NCBI RefSeq assembly: GCF_003814745.1
Contig: NZ_RKRD01000002.1
Coordinates: forward strand, 372,001-436,000
Origin: Hydrogenoanaerobacterium saccharovorans
GTDB lineage: Bacteria; Bacillota; Clostridia; Oscillospirales; Ruminococcaceae
DNA length: 64,000 bases
Direction: 5' to 3'
Part shown: one piece after another, positions 1 through 9,404 of the stretch
Layout of the letters: every line of letters begins with the position of its first letter
How positions within the stretch are numbered: the first letter of the stretch is position 1
Program-made: the position numbers and the translations under genes
The notes under the pieces: model-generated
What the model was told of the DNA's origin: nothing
What the model saw: only the letters and a program-made list of their open reading frames with translations
The model's database searches: none

Positions 1-1330
1 CCGCATTGATATTTAGAGTTTTGCCAGCCGAAATTTCGCTGTAAGTTCCTTTTATGGTAATTGTAGTATCACTGACTTGGTAATAGCTTTTAGCTATTTC
101 AACACCGTTGTTAATAAGTTTTCCGGCATTTAAGGCATCGCGAAAACCCGCACCGCCATTATGCTGAATTACTATATCACGCCCATGCCGAATACTGTCT
201 TGTGCCAGGGTAAAAGCCACTGTATTATTTTTAACAACAGGGAATACAAGTGTGAGAGTAGTATTTTTACCGTTTAAGTGCGCAGTAATTACCACCTGTA
301 CCGAGGTATCGCTTAATTGTGCTGTAATTAAGCCCTGGCTGTTTACTCTACCTGCGGGTATGCTTTCATAAGTGAAAGTTGGGGTTTTACCTTTGTGCCC
401 TGAAATTTCGCAAACAGTGTATGCACACTGCGGGGTAAGCTGTAGGGTAGCCGATGAAGAACCGGCTGGAATAATAATTTTGTCGGCAGTGGTTACCTTT
501 TGTATTTCTTTTACTATACAAGAGCAAACATATACCGTTACTTGATTCATGTGGTTTGGCTCAATCGAAACGGTGTTTTCGTACGTTTTTCCATCAGCAG
601 TTATGCTGAGTGATGTGTCTGCTTGCTGGGGGAGGTAATCGGTAATAGTTCCATCTTGCCCTACCGTAAACGAATTGCCTTTGAAAACGGCTGCTTTACC
701 AGCAGGCAGCCCGCCGATAATGGTTTTATAAAGTGTTGTAGAACCTTTTAAATAAGTGCCGCCGTCAACCTTAAAATTTGCTGGTTGGGCAGCCCCTGAG
801 CCAATTATCAGCGTTCCGCTTTGCAATGTTGCGGTGCCCGTAACGGTACCGTTTTGCAAAGTAATAGAACCTCCTGTTATGGTAAGGTTACCGCTGATGT
901 TACCGGATACCGCTAAAGTACCGCCCGCCATATTTATACTGCCGTTGATACCCCCGATGAGGTTGCTTGCGGCATCGGTTGATAGATTGGCAGTTGAGCC
1001 AGTACCTGCTGAAATTACAGCTTTACCGGAGGGGGCGGTGATGTTTGCACCATTCAGCTTGATGTTAGGAGATATGTTATTGCCAACCGTAATGGTGTTT
1101 GCGGTGGACGAGCCCGAAATGATAATGATATCATTTTTTAGTATCTCGCTTTGATTGCTGCCCTGTGTAATGGTTAGGCCGTTCGAGTTTGATGAGTCAG
1201 TGATGTCAATGTTACCCGCGTCGATATCGAAAGGTAAATCGGCTGCCAGTGCGGTAGAAATCCCTAAAACAGCAAACAATACAGTTGCTGCAATTGTAAG
1301 TGATAAGGTTTTAGGGATTGTAATTTTCAT
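1..1330 (-). CDS. Secreted repeat-rich surface protein, partial
   Basis: The reading frame is open from an ATG at 1330 to the window edge, so the C-terminus is missing (443 codons seen). An AAAGAGGTG ribosome binding site lies just upstream. Residues 1-29 form a signal peptide with a hydrophobic core ending in ALAA. The mature part is rich in Gly, Ser, Thr and Asn, with short repeated turns such as GNISGNLTITGGS and GTVTGTATLQSGT, typical of a right-handed beta-helix or stacked beta-roll. Later residues contain Ig-like strand patterns. I recognise no catalytic motif. It is probably an exported cell-surface or carbohydrate-associated protein; that role is inferred from composition only. Confidence 0.75.
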   Translation of the reverse strand, partial: MKITIPKTLSLTIAATVLFAVLGISTALAADLPFDIDAGNIDITDSSNSNGLTITQGSNQSEILKNDIIIISGSSTANTITVGNNISPNIKLNGANITAPSGKAVISAGTGSTANLSTDAASNLIGGINGSINMAGGTLAVSGNISGNLTITGGSITLQNGTVTGTATLQSGTLIIGSGAAQPANFKVDGGTYLKGSTTLYKTIIGGLPAGKAAVFKGNSFTVGQDGTITDYLPQQADTSLSITADGKTYENTVSIEPNHMNQVTVYVCSCIVKEIQKVTTADKIIIPAGSSSATLQLTPQCAYTVCEISGHKGKTPTFTYESIPAGRVNSQGLITAQLSDTSVQVVITAHLNGKNTTLTLVFPVVKNNTVAFTLAQDSIRHGRDIVIQHNGGAGFRDALNAGKLINNGVEIAKSYYQVSDTTITIKGTYSEISAGKTLNINA

Positions 1331-1476
1331 AATAGAAACACCTCTTTCAGTATAGAAAATAATTCAACACTTTCATGATAGCATAGGTTTGCTTTAAATT
1401 ACAGTATTTGTAAAAACATTTACATTTTATTAGTATGTTATTTACCAAATATTATTGCATACACTGTAAAATAATT

Positions 1477-1506
1477 AAAAAAGCCATCTGCTTGTAGCAG
1501 ATGGCT
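1477..1506 (-). terminator. Rho-independent terminator after rny
   Basis: A perfect 10-bp stem (1482-1491 with 1497-1506) with a 5-nt loop is followed on the minus strand by a run of six T. It separates rny from the surface-protein gene. Confidence 0.9.
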
Positions 1507-1538
1507 TGGTTTTGCATATAATATTATATTCGAGACAT

Positions 1539-3101
1539 CTATTTTGCGTATTCAATCGCGCGGCTCTCACGGACAACATGAACCTTAATTTGTCCGGGAT
1601 AATCAAGCTCTGCCTCAATTTTCTTCACAATATCGCGGGCAACCAGTGTCATTTGATCATCCGAAATAACGTCAGGTTTCACAATAATTCTAATTTCACG
1701 GCCTGCCTGAATTGCAAAACATTTATCAACGCCTTCAAACGAGGTTGCGATTTCTTCCAGTCTCTCAAGACGTTTGATGTAGTTTTCGAGATTCTCGCGT
1801 CGTGCGCCCGGACGTGCCGCAGAAATTGCATCTGCTGCCTGAACCAGACAAGCAACGATGGTTTTGGGCTCCACATCGCCATGGTGTGCATGGATCGCAT
1901 TGATAATAATATCGTTTTCTTTATATTTCTTCGCTACATCTACACCGATATCTACATGCGAACCTTCAATTTCGTGGGTAAGCGCTTTACCGATATCGTG
2001 TATCAATCCTGCGCGTTTTGCCTGATTTACATCTGCACCAAGTTCTGCTGCCATCATACCCGCTAGGTGCGAAACTTCAATGGAATGGTCGAGCACATTT
2101 TGCCCGTAACTGGTGCGGTAACGCATACGGCCAAGCAGTTTAATCAACTCGGGATGCATAGCATGTACACCGGTATCCATCACAGCGCGTTCGCCGTCTT
2201 GCTTGATTTTAACGTCAACCTCACGCTGTGCTTTTTCCACCATTTCTTCAATTCTTGCGGGATGTATGCGACCATCTTGAATGAGTCTTTCCAAAGCGAT
2301 GCGGGCAACCTCACGTCTGACCGGGTCGTACGACGAAAGGGTAATTGCCTCGGGTGTATCATCAATGATAAGGTCGACGCCTGTAAGCGTTTCAAGGGTG
2401 CGAATGTTTCTGCCTTCGCGCCCGATAATACGGCCTTTCATCTCATCGTTTGGCAGAGGAACCACCGACACGGTCGCCTCGGCGACATGGTCTGCGGCGC
2501 AGCGCTGGATAGCCATAGTAATAAGCTCACGCGCTTTTGTATCGGCTTCGTCTTTTAACTGTGCCTCGTACTGAGATATTTTCAGTGCTTTTTCGTGAAC
2601 CAAATCGTTTTCGAGGTTCGAAAGTAAATATTCTTTTGCTTGCTCGGTGGTTAACCCCGAAATACGCTCAAGCATTTCAAACTGGCGTTTTTTAACTTCT
2701 TCTGCCTCTAAAAGTTTTTCATCTGCATCTTTGATTTTTGCCTGCAGAACCTCTTCTTTTTTCTCTTGATTTTCAATCTTGCGGTCTAAGGACTCTTCTT
2801 TTTGTACCAAACGGCGTTCTTGTCTTTGCACTTCGGAACGGCGTTCTTTTACATCTTTTTCGGCTTCTTGACGCATTTTGTAAATCTCGTCTTTTGCCTC
2901 AACCAGTGCTTCTTTTTTCTTGCTTTCAGCCGCTTTAATTGCATCGCTGAGTATGCGCTTTGCTTCTTCTTCTGCTGACCCCAGCTCTGCCTCGGCAACT
3001 TTGCGCCGATAAGCAATACCTAAGAAGAACGCAACAACTGCACCAACCAGCAAGGCAACAACGGCTGTGATTACATAAATTAATACTGAAACTGTTCCCA
3101 T
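1539..3101 (-). CDS. rny: Ribonuclease Y
   Basis: Membrane-anchored endoribonuclease that starts mRNA turnover in Firmicutes. The 520-residue length is usual for the family. One N-terminal membrane helix (about 5-27) is followed by a long charged coiled coil (about 30-180). A KH RNA-binding domain carries GRIIGREGRNIR at 223-234, and an HD metal-dependent catalytic domain has H338 and the HD pair at 368-369 (GLIHDIGK). The start at 3101 has an AGGAGG about 15 nt upstream, slightly far but acceptable. It is transcribed alone, between its own terminator and the divergent thrS leader. Confidence 0.97.
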   Translation of the reverse strand: MGTVSVLIYVITAVVALLVGAVVAFFLGIAYRRKVAEAELGSAEEEAKRILSDAIKAAESKKKEALVEAKDEIYKMRQEAEKDVKERRSEVQRQERRLVQKEESLDRKIENQEKKEEVLQAKIKDADEKLLEAEEVKKRQFEMLERISGLTTEQAKEYLLSNLENDLVHEKALKISQYEAQLKDEADTKARELITMAIQRCAADHVAEATVSVVPLPNDEMKGRIIGREGRNIRTLETLTGVDLIIDDTPEAITLSSYDPVRREVARIALERLIQDGRIHPARIEEMVEKAQREVDVKIKQDGERAVMDTGVHAMHPELIKLLGRMRYRTSYGQNVLDHSIEVSHLAGMMAAELGADVNQAKRAGLIHDIGKALTHEIEGSHVDIGVDVAKKYKENDIIINAIHAHHGDVEPKTIVACLVQAADAISAARPGARRENLENYIKRLERLEEIATSFEGVDKCFAIQAGREIRIIVKPDVISDDQMTLVARDIVKKIEAELDYPGQIKVHVVRESRAIEYAK

Positions 3102-3486
3102 AGTTCGCTACTGAAACCTCCTTTTCCCATTTTGTTTTAAGCCTTGAATTATACTAATGTAGTGTTTGGAGCAAAACACATATTTTTCCGTAAAAAAATA
3201 TGTGCCGTCCGTATTAAAACAGGCGGCATTTTTATAGAACAATATTCTTTGAATGGTACACCGAATAGGCTAACCTCCCCAGGCAGCCTAATCTGGTACG
3301 AAGCTTTAGAATCTTATCCAAAAGCGGTAAAATCCGCTGAAAAATGCAACATGTCTGCACACTAGTACTATTTTATATCCTGTCAAACATTCTGTCAAGG
3401 AATTTGTAACAATTGTACGTGTTTTACCAGTTGACAATTTGTTTTTTCGGTGGTAACATAGATTTACTTTCATATTTTAACACTAT
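3102..3486. promoter_or_regulatory. Divergent rny/thrS intergenic region with thrS promoter
   Basis: No gene is visible here. A strong plus-strand promoter lies at 3431-3459: TTGACA (3431-3436), 17-bp spacer, TAACAT (3454-3459), placing thrS leader transcription near 3466. On the minus strand a TATAAT at 3153-3148 is a plausible rny -10 box, but its -35 is weak. A small hairpin (GTGCCG/CGGCAT) followed by TTTTTAT sits at about 3202-3236; its purpose is unclear. Confidence 0.7.
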
Positions 3487-3721
3487 GATAAGGACGGCGG
3501 CAGTCGCCAAAACTTTGTTCAGAGAGACGGTGCGCAGGCTGAAAGCACGGTTACAAAGCAAGATTTGCCGTTACCAGCCTTTGAGTGCGGTGAATGCCCG
3601 CCGGTTAAAACCCGTTATCGTTTTACGTTGAGAGGTGCAAACGGTTTGTTTGCGCAATCTGGGTGGAACCATGGAGTGTATGCTTCATCCCTATTAGTAT
3701 GTAGGGATGGAGCATTTTTTG
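3487..3721 (+). ncRNA. T-box riboswitch leader of thrS
   Basis: The leader senses uncharged tRNA and controls read-through into thrS. It has the conserved T-box GGGTGGAACC at 3661-3670. An AGAGA-type Stem I apical region is followed by paired GCAC/GTGC segments at about 3522-3552. A strong intrinsic terminator follows: stem 3681-3693 with 3702-3714, then a run of T. The threonine specificity is inferred from the downstream gene; I could not place the specifier codon with confidence. Confidence 0.88.
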
Positions 3722-3780
3722 TTTTGTTTCTTAAAATTTTAATTTTATATAGATAGTATTTGCAGAGAGGAAGAAAAAGA

Positions 3781-5718
3781 ATGATAAAAGTAACATTAAA
3801 AGGCGGCGTTGTAAAAGAGTACGAAGCCGGCATAAGCGTATTGGAAATTGCAAAAGACTTGGGTGCGGGGCTTTATAAAGCTGCTTGTGCCGCTAAAATA
3901 GGCGATAAGGTTGTGGATTTACGCACACCGGTTACCGAAGATTGTGAGCTTGCTATCTTGACTTTTGACGATGAACAGGGCAAGAAAGCATTTTGGCATA
4001 CTGCATCGCATGTACTGGCACAGGCTGTAAAGCGTTTGTTCCCCTCGGCTAAATTTGCCATCGGCCCTGCAATCGACGGTGGCTTTTACTATGATTTTGA
4101 TGTAGAAAAGCCTTTTACAGCAGAAGATTTGTTGAAAATTGAGGCTGAGATGAAGAAAATCGTAAAAGAGGGCATTCCTCTTGAGCGCTTTGAGCTGGAG
4201 CCTGCCGACGCTTTGGAATTGATGAAAGACGAACCATTCAAACTGGAGTTAATTCAAGAACATGCGGGTAAAGGCGAAAAAATCAGCTTCTTTAAACAGG
4301 GCGATTTTACAGACCTGTGCGCAGGTCCTCATCTACCCGATACCTCTCGAATCAAAGCATTTAAGCTCACCTCCTCCACTGGTGCATACTGGAGAGGCGA
4401 CTCGAAAAAAGCAATGCTCTGCCGCGTTTACGGTACTGCATTCCCCAAAGCAAGCGAGTTAGAGGCACATTTGACGGCGATTGAAGAAGCAAAAAAGCGC
4501 GACCACAATAAAATCGGCCGCGAATTGGAATATTTTACTACAAGCGACATGATCGGCCAGGGCTTGCCCATCATGCTGCCCAAAGGTGCCCGTGTCATTC
4601 AGCAACTGCAGCGATTTGTTGAGGATGAAGAAGAGAGACGCGGCTACCTGCTGACAAAAACACCGCTGATGGCGAAGAGCGACCTGTATAAGGTATCCGG
4701 TCACTGGGACCACTATAAAGATGGTATGTTTGTGCTGGGCGATGAAGAGAAGGACGACGAAGTATTTGCGCTTCGCCCCATGACCTGCCCGTTCCAGTAT
4801 CAGGTATTTTTAAACAGAATGCGCAGCTACCGCGACCTGCCAATGAGATTGGGCGAGACATCTACCTTGTTCCGCAACGAATCATCGGGTGAGATGCACG
4901 GACTGATTCGTGTACGCCAGTTCACCATTTCAGAAGGACACTTGATTGTAAGACCGGAACAGTTGGAAGAGGAATTCCGCGGATGTGTAGAGCTTGCAAA
5001 CTTTATGCTCGAAACAGTCGGGCTCAAAGAGGACGCAAGTTACCGCTTCTCAAAATGGGACCCGAACAATAAGGATAAATACGAGGGTACAACCGAGCAG
5101 TGGGAGACAGCACAGGCACAGATGCGCAAAATTCTCGACCACCTCGGCATGGAATACACCGAAGAAGAGGGCGAAGCAGCATTCTACGGCCCCAAATTGG
5201 ATATTCAGCTGAAAAACGTGCACGGCAAAGAGGATACCGCCATTACGGTTCAAATTGATATGATGTTGGCGAAAAAATTTGGCATGGAGTATGTGGATAC
5301 CGACGGTTCCAAAACAACTCCTTATATCATCCACAGAACTTCGCTTGGCTGTTACGAGCGTACACTGGCACTGCTGATTGAAAAATATGCAGGTGCACTG
5401 CCCATGTGGATGATGCCCACACAGGTTGAGGTTTTGCCTATCGGTGAGCGGCAGCACGAGGCAGCAAAAGAAATTGTTGCCAAGCTCAAAGCAGCGGGTA
5501 TCCGCACCGAGCTGGACGACCGCAACGAGAAAATTGGGTACAAAATCCGCGAGGCGCAGATGGAGAAAACCCCGTATATGATTGTACTGGGCGACAAAGA
5601 GATTGAAAATAATGTTGTTGCAGTAAGAAACCGCAAAGAGGGAGATATGGGCACCATGAGCCTGGACGCATTCATTGCACTGGCAAAAGAAGAAATCGAA
5701 ACGAAAGCAATCAAATAA
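3781..5718 (+). CDS. thrS: Threonyl-tRNA synthetase
   Basis: Charges tRNA-Thr with threonine; 645 residues, the usual bacterial length. In order it has an N-terminal TGS domain (about 1-62), the editing domain with the zinc-type HTASH motif and the CAGPHLP segment, a class II catalytic core (motif 2 around FRNESSGEMHG), and a C-terminal anticodon-binding domain. I chose the ATG at 3781, which has AGAGAGG 10 nt upstream and begins the TGS domain; an in-frame TTG at 3760 lies upstream of that site and is unlikely. Expression is controlled by the T-box leader. Confidence 0.97.
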   Translation: MIKVTLKGGVVKEYEAGISVLEIAKDLGAGLYKAACAAKIGDKVVDLRTPVTEDCELAILTFDDEQGKKAFWHTASHVLAQAVKRLFPSAKFAIGPAIDGGFYYDFDVEKPFTAEDLLKIEAEMKKIVKEGIPLERFELEPADALELMKDEPFKLELIQEHAGKGEKISFFKQGDFTDLCAGPHLPDTSRIKAFKLTSSTGAYWRGDSKKAMLCRVYGTAFPKASELEAHLTAIEEAKKRDHNKIGRELEYFTTSDMIGQGLPIMLPKGARVIQQLQRFVEDEEERRGYLLTKTPLMAKSDLYKVSGHWDHYKDGMFVLGDEEKDDEVFALRPMTCPFQYQVFLNRMRSYRDLPMRLGETSTLFRNESSGEMHGLIRVRQFTISEGHLIVRPEQLEEEFRGCVELANFMLETVGLKEDASYRFSKWDPNNKDKYEGTTEQWETAQAQMRKILDHLGMEYTEEEGEAAFYGPKLDIQLKNVHGKEDTAITVQIDMMLAKKFGMEYVDTDGSKTTPYIIHRTSLGCYERTLALLIEKYAGALPMWMMPTQVEVLPIGERQHEAAKEIVAKLKAAGIRTELDDRNEKIGYKIREAQMEKTPYMIVLGDKEIENNVVAVRNRKEGDMGTMSLDAFIALAKEEIETKAIK

Positions 5719-5730
5719 ACCCACAAAAAT

Positions 5731-5765
5731 CAACCGGAGCACTCCTTATTGGGGTGCTCCGGTTG
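5731..5765. terminator. Bidirectional terminator between thrS and the convergent gene
   Basis: A long GC-rich stem (5731-5745 with 5751-5765, two wobble pairs) sits between convergent genes. The minus-strand reading is followed by ATTTTTG; the plus-strand T tail is weaker (GTTAGTTAG). Confidence 0.8.
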
Positions 5766-5777
5766 TTAGTTAGTCAA

Positions 5778-6272
5778 TTATTGTGTTTGTTGTACAGTAA
5801 GTTGGTATAGCTGTTCGTATAAGGCAAGCTCTTTCATTTCTGAAAAATACTCAATAAAATATTGATTATCCTCGTATGCAATATTAATCCGATCGTTGCC
5901 ATCTTGTTTTTTCGCCTTAGTAAGTTGCAGCATGGTCGATTTACCATTTTTCAAGTAAATTGACAAAAGGATATCTTCGCCCAATCCCATGTTCATATCT
6001 TTGCCATAATACCAAAAGTGTTGTTTTTTTAATACACCTAAATAATCCTTGATAATGTTTGCATCTTTTGTTTGGAAATTTGCAATGCAATTTGTTGGTT
6101 CGCCGTACTTTACTTTTAAAATCAATACATCTATATAATCTATGTCATTGCTTTGGGTGTACTTGTAAAACAAATTGGGCGAAGCCGATTGTATGCAATA
6201 ATGCAAAGCAAAAAGTATAAGCAAAACAAGAGCGACACAGCCCCAAAATAGTTTCCAGTTTTTAATTTGCAT
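5778..6272 (-). CDS. Membrane-anchored protein of unknown function
   Basis: A 164-residue protein that I do not recognise. Residues about 8-25 form a single hydrophobic segment after a short Lys-containing N-terminus, with no lipobox, so it is probably a signal anchor with the remaining ~140 residues outside the cell. The start at 6272 has AGAGGGGTG upstream. The soluble part is mixed alpha/beta with many charged residues and no metal or nucleophile motif that I can see. It is the last of four exported-protein genes in a row on this strand, all converging on the thrS terminator. Confidence 0.7.
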   Translation of the reverse strand: MQIKNWKLFWGCVALVLLILFALHYCIQSASPNLFYKYTQSNDIDYIDVLILKVKYGEPTNCIANFQTKDANIIKDYLGVLKKQHFWYYGKDMNMGLGEDILLSIYLKNGKSTMLQLTKAKKQDGNDRINIAYEDNQYFIEYFSEMKELALYEQLYQLTVQQTQ

Positions 6273-6349
6273 ACAAGTTCACCCCTCTATGTTATTGCAA
6301 TTAACCCTGTTTAAAAGATTTATTTTACTCATATCGATAATACTGAACC

Positions 6350-7444
6350 TTAGCCAAAAGTAATTTGCAACAATTTTCTGCTTTCTTCATCATCTAGCAA
6401 AATATATGCGGTTTTACCGCTGTTGCAAATTGCGTAATATGTATCAGTACCCATTAAATTTACAACTCCGCTTGTTACATTGTTAGATATTGTTATTGAG
6501 TGTATAATCTCAGAGTTTTGATTGTATACCCTTAGTGTTACGTTTTCGCCGTTTTCATCAGTGCAAGCGGTTAAGAGAAACTTGCCGTTGCTGCTGATAG
6601 TAGTAGATACTGTTTCTGCTTTATCATTCGTAATCACTATTTTAGGTGAATTTTGGGGGCTGTTTAAGTCATATATATAAAGCTTGTTATCATTTATATA
6701 TTCCATGCTCTGATATAAAAGCAATTGATTCCCCGCCAGTTTTGGCATGGTATTGTTAAGTTGCTTATTCCAAATGCTCTCTCCTTTTGTATTGCAAATG
6801 CCTGCACCAAAGGGGAGCTGCTCTGTTTGATAGCTGAAATAAATCAAATCGTTTCCTAAAAAAGATATGTCAAAAAAGCTACCCGCACCTTTGGTGCTTT
6901 CGGCACTCATAACCAGTGTAGGTTGTGTTAGCGGGTGGGTATCTCTATATATGTTTTGTTGCGCCTTATCTATATAGATGATTTGTTTTTCATCTGCTGA
7001 CAAGTCAACATCATGCACTGACTTGACTGTTTCGGGCAGTTTAATGCGGTATTCTTCTTTTAAAGTTTTATCCAACTTGGTAATGCCTTTGTCGTAAAAC
7101 AGCAAAATGCCGCTGTGTGTAGGTTTAATTTTTTCAATATAGGCATCATAAGCGTCATGGTATAAAGTCTTGTTTTGAGCGAGGTTGAATACAGATACTG
7201 CACTTGTTTTATTGCCCTTTCTCTGTAGCAAATTTAAGTTTTCATCTGTTTCATCAAGGTATATACCATCTAGCAGCTCAAAATCTTTCAACATTACAGA
7301 GTCGGTTATGTTTAAAACAGTTTGTTTTATTTCTGGCTCAGGGTTACCTGCTTGAGGTTGATTTCTTTTAATCTGTTGATGAATACTGCATGATGAAAGC
7401 AGTACGGCAAACACCGTAAAAACAATACCTAATTTGCTATTCAT
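6350..7444 (-). CDS. Putative lipoprotein, beta-propeller-like
   Basis: 364 residues. The N-terminus is a lipoprotein signal with lipobox LLSSC, predicting lipidation at Cys19. The mature protein is strand-rich, with recurring blocks of the kind (hydrophobic strand)-(NG or DE turn)-(GKxLLTACTDE) reminiscent of WD/TolB-like or DPP-IV propeller blades, for example ISSNGKFLLTACTDENGE near residue 285. No catalytic residues are evident. The start at 7444 has a perfect AGGAGG 6 nt away. A propeller fold is my inference; a surface sensor or reporter-type function is possible but unproven. Confidence 0.7.
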   Translation of the reverse strand: MNSKLGIVFTVFAVLLSSCSIHQQIKRNQPQAGNPEPEIKQTVLNITDSVMLKDFELLDGIYLDETDENLNLLQRKGNKTSAVSVFNLAQNKTLYHDAYDAYIEKIKPTHSGILLFYDKGITKLDKTLKEEYRIKLPETVKSVHDVDLSADEKQIIYIDKAQQNIYRDTHPLTQPTLVMSAESTKGAGSFFDISFLGNDLIYFSYQTEQLPFGAGICNTKGESIWNKQLNNTMPKLAGNQLLLYQSMEYINDNKLYIYDLNSPQNSPKIVITNDKAETVSTTISSNGKFLLTACTDENGENVTLRVYNQNSEIIHSITISNNVTSGVVNLMGTDTYYAICNSGKTAYILLDDEESRKLLQITFG

Positions 7445-7465
7445 AGAACTCCTCCTATAATAACC

Positions 7466-7495
7466 AAATAAAGGCGGATATTTCCGCCTTTATTT
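7466..7495 (-). terminator. Terminator after the M23-like peptidase gene
   Basis: A perfect 13-bp stem (7466-7478 with 7483-7495), loop of 4. It ends the transcript from the M23-like gene just before the lipoprotein gene starts. Confidence 0.8.
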
Positions 7496-7510
7496 AATAT
7501 AATTATGCGT

Positions 7511-8281
7511 TTATTTATAAATATTAGATATTCCATAAAAAGAAATTAAATTATTAAATTCATTGTCAGTAATGTTAAATTGCTTTTTAAAGCTTTGAAC
7601 ATTTACATCTTTTGTAGATGTAGTCCATTCATCAAATTGTTTTACGCCAACATGCTTAATTAGATATGTGTCAATATAATCATTAGGATTAAAAGGTTCT
7701 TCAATAAGCTCACTACGGAATGTAAGCATTTTTGCTGAAAATGATTTAATTTTGTTAAAATCTACATCTGGGAAAAACAGCATAGGATCTATTGTATTTC
7801 TTGTAGTAAAATTACGTCCCCCAGTAGCCTTAATTGTATTTACATCCATGTGAAGATGAGGAACGGGTTTACTACCAATATATGCTCCATCACTTCCAAC
7901 ATATCCAATAGTTTCCCCGGCAGAAACGCTATCATTAGTGCTAACTTCTGGTGCATTATCCATATGTAAATAGCGAACATATAAAGGGTTACTAACACCA
8001 GATGCCTTTGTATCATTAGCAATAACAACGTAATACCCTGTGCTACTATGATAACCTGAAAACTTAACAGCTCCTGAGTCTACGGAATAAATATTAGAAT
8101 CTTTTGGAGCATCTAAATCTAACCCTAAGTGATTGGAGCTATATCCTCGAAAATAGTCAGTATATTCACTGTCGAGAGGATATTCCCATCCTAAATTTCC
8201 ATATTCCGCTGCATATACAATAACTGACATTGTACCAATAAATATGCCTGCCAACAATATTGAAAAAAGTTTCTTAAACAT
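7511..8281 (-). CDS. Secreted M23-family (LytM-like) metallopeptidase
   Basis: Zinc endopeptidase fold that normally cuts peptidoglycan cross-bridges. 256 residues: signal peptide about 1-24, M23 domain about 30-170. The zinc and catalytic residues are present as H51xxxD55 (HLGLD) and HxH at 142-144 (HLH), so it should be active. The C-terminal ~85 residues are AT-rich in codons, hydrophilic and not assigned to a domain. ATG at 8281 follows AGGAGG. It lies between two other exported proteins and has its own terminator. Its substrate, own wall or a competitor's wall, cannot be judged. Confidence 0.88.
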   Translation of the reverse strand: MFKKLFSILLAGIFIGTMSVIVYAAEYGNLGWEYPLDSEYTDYFRGYSSNHLGLDLDAPKDSNIYSVDSGAVKFSGYHSSTGYYVVIANDTKASGVSNPLYVRYLHMDNAPEVSTNDSVSAGETIGYVGSDGAYIGSKPVPHLHMDVNTIKATGGRNFTTRNTIDPMLFFPDVDFNKIKSFSAKMLTFRSELIEEPFNPNDYIDTYLIKHVGVKQFDEWTTSTKDVNVQSFKKQFNITDNEFNNLISFYGISNIYK

Positions 8282-8462
8282 TTTTTCCTCCTAAAAATTT
8301 TTTGTTTTTGTTAATTTTTACTTCCACATTGGAATCCCCTTTTTATTTGCTTTCAATTAGGAAACCTCAAAACAGCACAAATCATTACACTGTTTTTAAA
8401 AATTCGTATAGTTGCACATATGCAACAGTAAAATATGGACAAAGCAACCAAATAAAACGACA

Positions 8463-8510
8463 AGAAACAACCGTAGCCCCCTTGAAAGCAAGGGGGCTAC
8501 GGTTGTTTCT
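8463..8510 (-). terminator. Terminator with 21-bp perfect inverted repeat
   Basis: Arms 8463-8483 and 8490-8510 are perfectly complementary over 21 bp around a 6-nt loop. The core is GC-rich and the outer pairs are AAACAA/TTGTTT, serving as the U-tract side on the minus strand. It lies 10 nt past the stop of the minus-strand gene ending at 8520. Confidence 0.8.
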
Positions 8511-8519
8511 GTAAAATCC

Positions 8520-9404
8520 TTACCGTTTTTGTAAAGCTATCTTTTTCTTTTTATAAATCAAAACCACTATGAAAACAATGATTGTGAGCGTTACGCCAAA
8601 AATCAAAATAGGTGCGGATGTGCTGGCATCCATGTCTGTGGTTTGGTCGCCGGTGCGCGGTTTTTTGTTAGGCTCCAGTTTTATAAATTCTTCTTCGTTT
8701 TTTTCTATTTTCGCAAGTGCTTCTGTTGCTTTTTGTAACAAGGCGCTGTCAGCCAAAATCAGCCCGTTTTTATTAAAATTTAAATTATATTTGGTGTTCG
8801 CAGAAGATTCAGAGTAGGGAGTCTGAAAATCTGTTATAATAACTCCTTCCTTTTCAGCGTCCGATAAATGATAAACGTAACCCAGACCATCGATCAATGC
8901 AAGTTTTGCTTTTATTGTATTTTTATCAAAGTTTTCTTGCTCTAACAGTGCGGAGATTTGTTTGGCGTTTAAACGGTAGTCGCAAGATTCTTCCACGTTT
9001 TTGGTTTGTTTGTAAATATAAATATCCGGGCGGTTGCCATCTACGGTAAACTGCACCATTCCTGCAAATGCGCCCTCATTATCTTTAACATTGGCAATAT
9101 ATGCCTGTCCTTCTTCTATACAATACGGCGATAACTGAAAGGTTCCTGTTTTGGCATAGTCGTAAAAGCTGCCACAGTACAGTGGCATGATAGTATCATT
9201 ATCAATAAAAATTTGGTGTTCTTTCAAATAAGCACTTAAGCTGCCTGTATTCTGTTTAATTGCTTTTTCAATTTCTGCACTGTTACTTGCATAGATAGCT
9301 TGTACATCCGAGAAATTATATTTTGCATCCGTTGCAAAAACCAATGTTGAAAGTATTGTAATGCACAGTAAAATCACGCATAAAATCGATGTGAGCTTTT
9401 TCAT
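8520..9404 (-). CDS. Exported protein with C-terminal membrane anchor
   Basis: 294 residues, unrecognised. It has a signal peptide (about 1-24, ending VFATD), an extracellular region of about 235 residues, and a C-terminal membrane helix (about 264-284) followed by a positively charged KKKK tail. There is no LPXTG motif. The layout is type I (N-outside, single anchor). ATG at 9404 follows GTAGGAGGG. Shortly before the anchor is a charged, Pro/Thr-containing linker (KPRTGDQTTD) typical of wall-spanning segments. It has its own strong terminator downstream. Function unknown. Confidence 0.72.
   Translation of the reverse strand: MKKLTSILCVILLCITILSTLVFATDAKYNFSDVQAIYASNSAEIEKAIKQNTGSLSAYLKEHQIFIDNDTIMPLYCGSFYDYAKTGTFQLSPYCIEEGQAYIANVKDNEGAFAGMVQFTVDGNRPDIYIYKQTKNVEESCDYRLNAKQISALLEQENFDKNTIKAKLALIDGLGYVYHLSDAEKEGVIITDFQTPYSESSANTKYNLNFNKNGLILADSALLQKATEALAKIEKNEEEFIKLEPNKKPRTGDQTTDMDASTSAPILIFGVTLTIIVFIVVLIYKKKKIALQKR

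Noticed and set aside
5050..5742. 230-codon frame opposite thrS
   Set aside because: Antisense to the catalytic core of thrS; Phe/Cys-rich shadow frame.
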